DNA of 64,000 nucleotides from Fistularia commersonii. Lineage: Eukaryota > Chordata > Actinopteri > Syngnathiformes > Fistulariidae. The notes under the pieces were generated by a model, which was not told where the DNA came from, did not search any database, and saw only the letters and a list, made by a program, of their open reading frames with translations. A program made the position numbers and the translations under genes. Positions 58,021-64,000 of this stretch are shown one piece after another. Numbering within the stretch: position 1 is the stretch's first letter; the number at the start of each line of letters is the position of its first letter. Where the stretch lies: contig JBBMNZ010000019.1 in assembly GCA_037954325.1 (NCBI GenBank), positions 15,177,001 to 15,241,000 of the forward strand, in the 5' to 3' direction.

Positions 58021-61000
58021 GAATGTTTCATAACATCCACGTTGTTTGGTCTCCAGCTCGGCTTGCACAGTGAGACTAGAAGTTAAATGTTGGAGCCAAC
58101 TCCACATTATCTGCACATATTCCTTTGGGCCACAACATTTACACAGCTTGAATCCCCTTAAATATTTCATATCGCATAGCCAGACGGCAAAACTCATGTG
58201 CTAGCACGAAATGAGGGCTCTCAGTCAGGAGAAAAGGTGATCGGGATGAAGAGAGGAAGTGATGCTTTCACGATCTAAAGTAGAATCAGGGGAGTAATCA
58301 AATCTATAAGTAGAATCAGACGGATATTGAAATGCATGTGACGCAAGCACAGATTTGCCCTGGTGAGAACTATATTGTCACACCATTGGCTTAAATTAGC
58401 AAAGTGTACCTGGGCCATCAGAAAGGGAGGGACATTTATGTTCCTTTCTTTATTGAAGTGAAAATGACTGTCATATTCTTTGGACAAGTACTGGTACTAT
58501 ACTGCCAGTACTACTGCTAAAACTAATAAATGTATTTATAGAGTCATTCCGGTCAAAGTGAGAAGGAATAAGAGTATGGGCACACAAAAGACCAGAACCC
58601 TGTTGGCAACAGTGGACATCCAGGTTAGGTAGGTTGGATGGTACCATATCATTGACTGGTTCATAGGTAAGGAGCATTGCCCTGCAGTCTGCTTTCCAAC
58701 AGGAAGTCACATTTACTTGGTCTGCTCAGAATGTGTACTACCATATACCGGATTATTTGCAGAGAAGTAATGCTCCATTTAGGCATACCGGATACAAGGG
58801 TCTCTATCCATTGAGGAAGACACAACCCATAGGCTGAGATCTCTGCATTCTCTTCTTGATGTTTCTGAGATGGAAGAAGGTGACCCTTGTGACCTTTTAA
58901 ATATGGGGGTCCAAAAAGTGTGTCAGATCAAAGAACACGCCAAGATTCCTGACTGTCTTTGCACTTAAGACCATCGTACAAGGTCATAGTGAAGGTCCAG
59001 AGGTTATCCTTTCCGTCTTGGCTGGGTTCAGAAGCAGGCTGTTCGTTGATAACCAGATCTGAACAGCAGGCAGACGTAGACCCAAGACATATTATTCTGC
59101 ACATAGTCTGCATAGAGATGAACGGTGCAACAATATGGTAAAAAAAATGGGATACTTAAACAGACGGAAGAACAAACCTTATTTTACTTTTATGATTCAG
59201 ATGAAAATGCAGTTTTATCAGCAGAGTCGTGAAGGAGCCATAATTACAGGAGTCATATCGCTATTCTACACCATTGTGCATTCGAGTTATATCCGAAGGT
59301 CACAACCTCAAACTTCCCCTCGCAGGTGTCGTCAGGCGTTTATTTATATGGCGCTGAATCACAACACGGTTGTCAGATGGCGCTTTTCCATGCAGAGCAC
59401 GTGAAGACCACACTCTTTACGGTGATCTGCAGAAACCTGACATTCCCGCTGGAGCAAGGAAACATTGTTCTTTACCTCTTTTTACTGACTTCTGCCTCGG
59501 CCAGTTTAGGCAGAAAGACGGAGAGATAGAAAGTGCGACTGTAACAGAGGCAGCAGAGGTATGAGAGTTTGGAAGATCAAGCCACGGCTCCTGCTACGAG
59601 ATTATTATCATGTATTATTGTTGAAATCTTCTTGTTATTGTGATTTGACTTGTGACTTTCTTCAAGTGAAGAAATTCATGTCCAGTCGCCATGACAAGCT
59701 GGGAAACAGCGAAGGCGTTGGATAGAAAGTTCCTCATGGATCTCCAAGAGGCAGATCTTGCTAATGTGAGCCATCAGGTGTGCATTGAAAGGTTTTTGGA
59801 ATAGCAGATCGGAAATTTCGGGCTAGGCTACGTCCCTCCAAGTCTTGAAGTAAGCATTTGGATTTGGATTTTTATTGGGTTGATACGTCGCTGTGTGGAG
59901 GTGCACCGTGAATGTCCTGCCTTCCGAAGAAACACAAGGATTTGACTAAGCATTAAATGGCTTTTTGTCCCAAAGGCCCAACCTACGTTGACTCCAAACA
60001 ATTAATTCAGATGTTTTTTTTTTTTTCTCTTCTGTTTTTTCATTGCCGCGTTTCTTTCTCTCAGCGTAATCACCATTGCAAAGGGCTTGTAATCAGCCTC
60101 GCTGGAGAGGCTGACTCAGAAGACTTTGCTCTGATTGGAAACAGCGGCAGGTCCTTCCTGTTTTCCCTCCTACCGTTGATAGACAGTATGCATTATTATT
60201 TCCATTTATTATTTATAAATGCATTTGTTGAGATATAAATTTTTCTTTCCATCTCTCGAATAAAAACTTAGAGACGGCTTAAGTGAAAAGCATGTTCAGC
60301 CCCTTAGAAAATAAAGTCTGGGAAATTATAGCGGGCGTGCACAACATAAATAAACATCAATCTGAGGAAATAATGGAAATAATAAGCAGAACGGTGACAG
60401 AGATATCTGCCTGTGCCGTTGCTCTAATGCTCACTTGCGGAGAAAATTGAAAACGGTTTATCTGCGCCTTTATTTGATCTTTCTCCAAAACATTTAGACA
60501 TGAGCGTTAAAAAGTAATGCATATAATGTCTTCACACAGGGGAGGTGGCGATTAGAATAAACGCATTTGAATCATTGGGTTGTTTGTTTTTGCACAGTAC
60601 AATAACAGCACTGATGTACAGTCAATTCGGATGACAAAGAAAAACAACAATAAATCAATATGTCAATCAATCAATGAATAAATACATACATACATGGACA
60701 CTCATACAGACTCGCCAGGCTTTGAGTTATCTAAGTTATTTCAAAATATAAAAATTGTTATGCTATGTATGCTGCCATGAAAAAAGGAGGCAATAATATA
60801 TATCTTTTTTTTTAATTTGTCAATATAAGTAAATAAATTAATAAAAGAAAAATGATAAAGTATGGATTACACAAATAGTTTCGAAATTCAGTGAATGTAT
60901 TCATTAATTGAGAAATACATTGATAATTCAATAAACAAGTGAGTAAATAAACATGACTTTCATTCCCCAGCACATTTTTTGATCTGAAACAAAGAAACAA

Positions 61001-62005
61001 ACAAAAAATAAATAAATAAATAAACAAGAGAAAGTTTTCCTGGCATATTTGATATTTACATTTAAAAGAACAAAAGGTGTTTTTCTCTTCCATCAGCATC
61101 ACTCATTCAGCTGCCAAAGCAACATTATCATTTGTGATAATATGTTTTGGACGAATATCCTCTCCGGCCATTTGCTATTTGCTAAAATGACTCGGGCAAA
61201 TGACTGAGTTAATTTCACATTCTGCTCCTGAGCTGTGCAAACGTGACCTTTCCGGTGAACGAAGGCGGGGGCGAACGCCGATTAGCTTATTTTGCAGGGA
61301 TGATAGAAGAACACAGCGGGATTCCTCTGGGGTCGTCACCCACTCTTCATACTTCACCCACTCCTAAATTTCAATTAGACTCGATCCGTGTTTATCAAGG
61401 CGTACGCGGTAATGTGAAAATTAATTGCCGGCTCATGTTTCATTGTAGCTGCAAACACAGATTGATTCGATATATCCATTCAAGAAGTGGAGTCCCGGAT
61501 GTTCTTTTCCCCCTCGGAGAAGCTCCTTGTGTCATCGTCGTCCAAAACGAAGACCAGAGAAGAACCTGCCCGAAGACTTTCAATCGTGCAGGGAGGGGGC
61601 TTTTTTTTTTTTTTTTTTACTGCAATTCCTCCAACAATACCGTGCTGATTGTAGTTTGCAACAAACAATGGCGCTGTGATTTCAGCCGAGCTCCCAGTGA
61701 TTAATGCCAAGATGGCGAGGGAGCGCGCCCACATCCTCCTCATTAACCCCTCCGTCCTGGCGAGGGTCGTGTTTGTCCTCGGGAATTTAGTGTTCGCAGA
61801 GAAATACCCTCAAGACCACCTTATTATTTATTGGCCGCCTCGTTGGACCATTGGCACTTTGGGCTGGAATGGATTTAACCTAGATGGACATGTCTTCTGG
61901 AATGCCCGATAGGTACAAACTGACCAGGAGGTTCGGTGATCAAATAGTTTTAAAAGAAATACATCGCATGGCGATGAAATAGGTTGACTTTTTTTATCTT
62001 TATCC
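58021..62005. other. Unassigned, mostly featureless 4-kb stretch
   Basis: No repeat family, RNA gene or coding frame is recognised. T runs at about 60015-60027 and 61601-61618. 60240-60500 and 61150-61720 have balanced composition and could be single copy. The frames at 59957-60238 and 61243-61704 (+) have no domain and the latter crosses a T run. Confidence 0.4.
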
Positions 62006-62149
62006 AACTGTACAGAAAGGTCACCCAGGCAATTCCTCCAGTGCATAGACCATCGATATCTGTCCCAGGTTTCAGCCTTGAAGAACATTTCAGATCTAAA
62101 TACCCACATGGACAACTTCCCAAGCTGCAGAGACAAAGATCCTTAATTA
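62006..62149 (-). repeat. Unidentified 140-base repeat, copy B
   Basis: Reverse complement of copy A at 48954-49097, about 92% identical by my count. It runs from ACTGTACAGAAAGGTC to AAAGATCCTTAA and touches the hairpin at 62150 and the LINE beyond it. Copy A has no such neighbours, so the limits of the repeat are real and are not set by the LINE. Confidence 0.75.
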
Positions 62150-62185
62150 AGCATACCTCAGCCTCTAGAGAGGTGGAGGTATGCT
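62150..62185. other. Imperfect 36-base palindrome
   Basis: AGCATACCTC at the left and GAGGTATGCT at the right are exact complements. The inner part CCTCTAGAGAGG is also nearly self-complementary. The palindrome lies exactly between the 140-base repeat and the LINE 5' breakpoint. Confidence 0.8.
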
Positions 62186-62880
62186 CTGGAAAGGAGAAGA
62201 ATGAAGGTTAGTCATAGCAAGGAGTATATCTGTGTGAATGAGAGGAACCCGGATTGAATAGTGAGGCTACAGGGAGTGGAGATCAAGAAGTTGGCGGTAC
62301 TTGAGGTCAACAGTCCAGAGCAGTGGACAGTGTAGAAAAGAGGTGAAGAGATGTGTTAAGGCGGGTTGGAATGGATGAAAAAAAGTGTCAGAGGTACAAT
62401 GAGATAGAAGACTATCAGCCAGAATGAAAGGAAAGGTGTAAACGACAGTGCTGAGACCAGCGATGCTGTATGGACTAGAAACAGTCACAATGACGAAAAG
62501 ACAGGAGGCAGAGCTAGAGGTCACAGAGATGAAGATGTTGAGTATCTCTTTTGGAGTGACCAGGATAAATAGGATCAGGAGTGAGTATATCAGAGGAACA
62601 GCACATATTAGATGTTTTGGAGAGAAGGTCAGAGAAGCCAGACTGAGATGGTTTGGTCGTGTACAAAGGAGGGATAGAGAATATATTGGTAGACGGATGC
62701 TGGAATTGGAGCTGCCAGGCAGGAGGTCTCGAGGAACACCAAAGAGAAGATTTATGAACATAGTGAGAGAAGATAAGAAAGTAGTTGGTGTGAGGGAGGA
62801 GGATACATAGAATAGGGTTTGGTGGAGATGGTTGATTCGCTGTGGTGACCTCTGACGGGAAAAGCTTAAAGGAGAAGAAG
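62186..62880 (+). mobile_element. RTE-type LINE, 5'-truncated
   Basis: Starts abruptly in the sequence that reads GGAAAGGAGAAGAATGAAGG and ends with GCTGTGGTGACCTCTGACGG and GGGAAAAGCTTAAAGGAG, the usual 3' end. It is followed by an A+T-rich flank. Its C-terminal coding part is open for 120 codons. The upstream coding part (STVQSS, KAGWNGWKKVS) has stops and a frameshift. Same family as 23496-24262. Confidence 0.88.
62448..62810 (+). pseudogene. RTE LINE reverse-transcriptase C-terminal fragment
   Basis: The frame begins at LRPAMLYGLETVTMTKRQEA and includes VTEMKMLSISFGVTRINRIR, REARLRWFGRVQRRDREYIG, RRMLELELPGRRSRGTPKRR and VVGVREED. This is the complete tail of the RTE polymerase protein, beyond the catalytic YxDD region, which is absent. 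It shares about four fifths of its residues with the 23635-23934 fragment by eye. Confidence 0.85.
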
Positions 62881-63426
62881 ATATTATATTAAATAATATA
62901 TTTACTCATTCTCCAAGTGTTCTGGAAAATGTGTAAATATGAAATAAATATGGATGCAAATATTGCTAGATTTGTAAGTAACGATGGAGGAAGCCTTGAG
63001 GTGCTTGTTTATTGTTGAGTGCACAGATCTTAACTTGCATCTTGCCTTTTTTAAAATGTTTTTTTCATTTTTTTTCCCACTGCCCTGATGAGCACATAAA
63101 ACGAAGTTTGGTGCTCCACCAATGAATATCCACAGGAAGTTGAGTGTTATTCTTAGAATCCTACTTTCCTGGTTGTGCCTCATCCCTACCTACATTACAT
63201 CTTAAAATACCAGGGTTCTGTTTTTAGAGAGTCAAAGAAAGACAAAGAAAAAAAATTAAAAGCACGATTATTGAAAAAAAAAAGACAATTTATTAAAGCG
63301 AGAGTAGAAAGGAAAGAAGATCACCCTCGTCATAGACTCACAGGCGGCCTTCGTTTCACTTAATCCATAGCTTGTTTTGCAGAACAGCAGCTGAAAGGGA
63401 AGCATTTTCGTGCATAGCATCTATGG

Positions 63427-63429
<3 letters not shown>
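62881..63429. other. Unassigned sequence
   Basis: Nothing recognised. Confidence 0.4.
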
Positions 63430-63466
<37 letters not shown>

Positions 63467-63490
63467 GTGTGTGTGTGTGCACGTGTGTGT
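63430..63490 (+). repeat. (GT)n microsatellite
   Basis: About 27 GT units with GC and CACG interruptions. Confidence 0.95.
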
Positions 63491-63545
63491 GACTTAACTG
63501 CAACCACAGGCAATAGCAGTCCATGTACCATTATCAATCCATGTA

Positions 63546-63780
63546 CAGTGAGGCAAAAAAGTATTTAGTCAGCCACCAATTGTGCAACTTCTCCCACTTA
63601 AAAACTTCAGAGGCCTGTAATTTTCATTGTAAGTACACTTCAGCTATGAGAGACAGAATGGGAAAAAAAAAATCCAGAAATTCAGATTGTCTGATTTTTA
63701 AAGATTTTCTTTGCAAATTATGATGGAAGAAAGTATTTGGTCATCTATAAACAAGCAAGATTTCTGGCTCTCATATCGTC
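63546..63780 (+). mobile_element. Tc1-like transposon, one inverted-repeat end
   Basis: ACAGTGAGGCAAAAAAGTAT, TTAGTCAGCCACCAATTGTG, CAACTTCTCCCACTTAAAAA, CTATGAGAGACAGAATGGGA and AAGCAAGATTTCTGGCTCTC match in order the roughly 210-base inverted repeat of a widespread teleost Tc1-like family (by recall). No transposase follows and no second end is seen before 64000, so it is a solo end or a strongly deleted copy. Confidence 0.85.
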
Positions 63781-63799
63781 ATTGTGAGAGTGCAAAAAT

Positions 63800-63940
63800 A
63801 ATTGATGTTTTGTATGTCTTTTTTTGTGGCCCTGTGGTTGGTACGTGGTGAACCCCACCTCACGTCCAATGGCAGCTCTAATAGGCTCCAACCCCCATCA
63901 GTCCCGATGGCAGGATAAGTGCTGCACATTATGAATGAAC
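63800..63940 (+). repeat. Dispersed repeat R1, 3' part
   Basis: TTTTGTATGTCTTTTTTTGT, GGCCCTGTGGTTGGTACGTG, GTGAACCCCACCTCACGTCC, AATGGCAGCTCTAATAGGCT, CCAACCCCCATCA and ATGGCAGGATAAGTGC: the R1 end in its normal order, closing with GAATGAACC. Confidence 0.8.
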
Positions 63941-64000
63941 CAATGAAAACACAATTCCAAAGTTTATATCTGTAGTGAGGACTATTATTTATTTCCTTCT
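63941..64000. other. Window end, unassigned
   Basis: Nothing recognised. Confidence 0.4.

Noticed and set aside
61243..61704. 153-codon open frame
   Set aside because: It reads through a homopolymer T run as poly-Phe and resembles no family; likely chance.

Overview
This window looks like vertebrate genomic DNA, most likely from a ray-finned fish. The evidence is that no long open reading frames occur in 64 kb, A+T-rich simple repeats are very dense ((AAT)n, (ATTC)n, (TCTA)n, (CA)n), and the mobile-element debris is of teleost type: Tc1-like ends, hAT miniature elements, a Tigger/pogo relic, an RTE-type LINE, a second LINE with a GGGATTAATAAAG-type 3' tail, and tRNA-related SINEs. The family or species cannot be fixed from the sequence. 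There is no sign of bacterial or viral gene organisation.

I find no host protein-coding gene that I can name. Nearly all open reading frames are chance or low-complexity readings. Those with real content are transposon remnants: a hAT transposase N-terminus at 7291-7500 (+), RTE-type LINE C-termini at 23635-23934 (-) and 62448-62810 (+), a LINE C-terminus at 37654-38001 (-), and a broken Tigger reading frame near 51070-51480 (+). Three very short segments with strong splice signals (8602-8631, 8993-9015, 43178-43195, all +) could be micro-exons of a host gene. If so, most of the window would be intron. This is unproven.

Layout. 1-7 kb: mostly unassigned, with scattered copies of one dispersed repeat family (called R1 here) and an internally duplicated 166-codon frame at 3.2-3.7 kb. 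7-9 kb: a hAT deletion derivative, a (TGAA)n tract and two candidate micro-exons. 9-16 kb: microsatellite-rich. 16-21.3 kb: two long degenerate tandem arrays grown out of R1 copies, and between them a tandem triplication of a unit of about 0.5 kb. 23.5-24.3 kb: RTE LINE. 27-29.4 kb: a foldback-like element, a hAT-like MITE and a SINE. 30.6-33.7 kb: R1, a Tc1-type MITE and a short Tigger derivative. 35-38 kb: SINE and LINE fragments. 40.5-41.0 kb: the second hAT derivative, with an 8-base target duplication. 42-49 kb: SINEs, R1 copies, a candidate micro-exon and one copy of an unidentified 140-base repeat. 50.7-53.4 kb: a Tigger relic with a nested LINE tail, a SINE, and a half copy of the foldback element. 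57-64 kb: R1, the second 140-base repeat copy abutting an RTE LINE, and a Tc1-like inverted-repeat end.

The features work together only as a record of mobile-element history: deletion derivatives carrying parental termini, a SINE sharing its 3' end with a LINE, nested insertions, and tandem growth from a dispersed repeat. I saw no convincing new biological system. The best leads are the foldback element pair, the conserved 140-base repeat pair, the R1-derived arrays and the candidate micro-exons.
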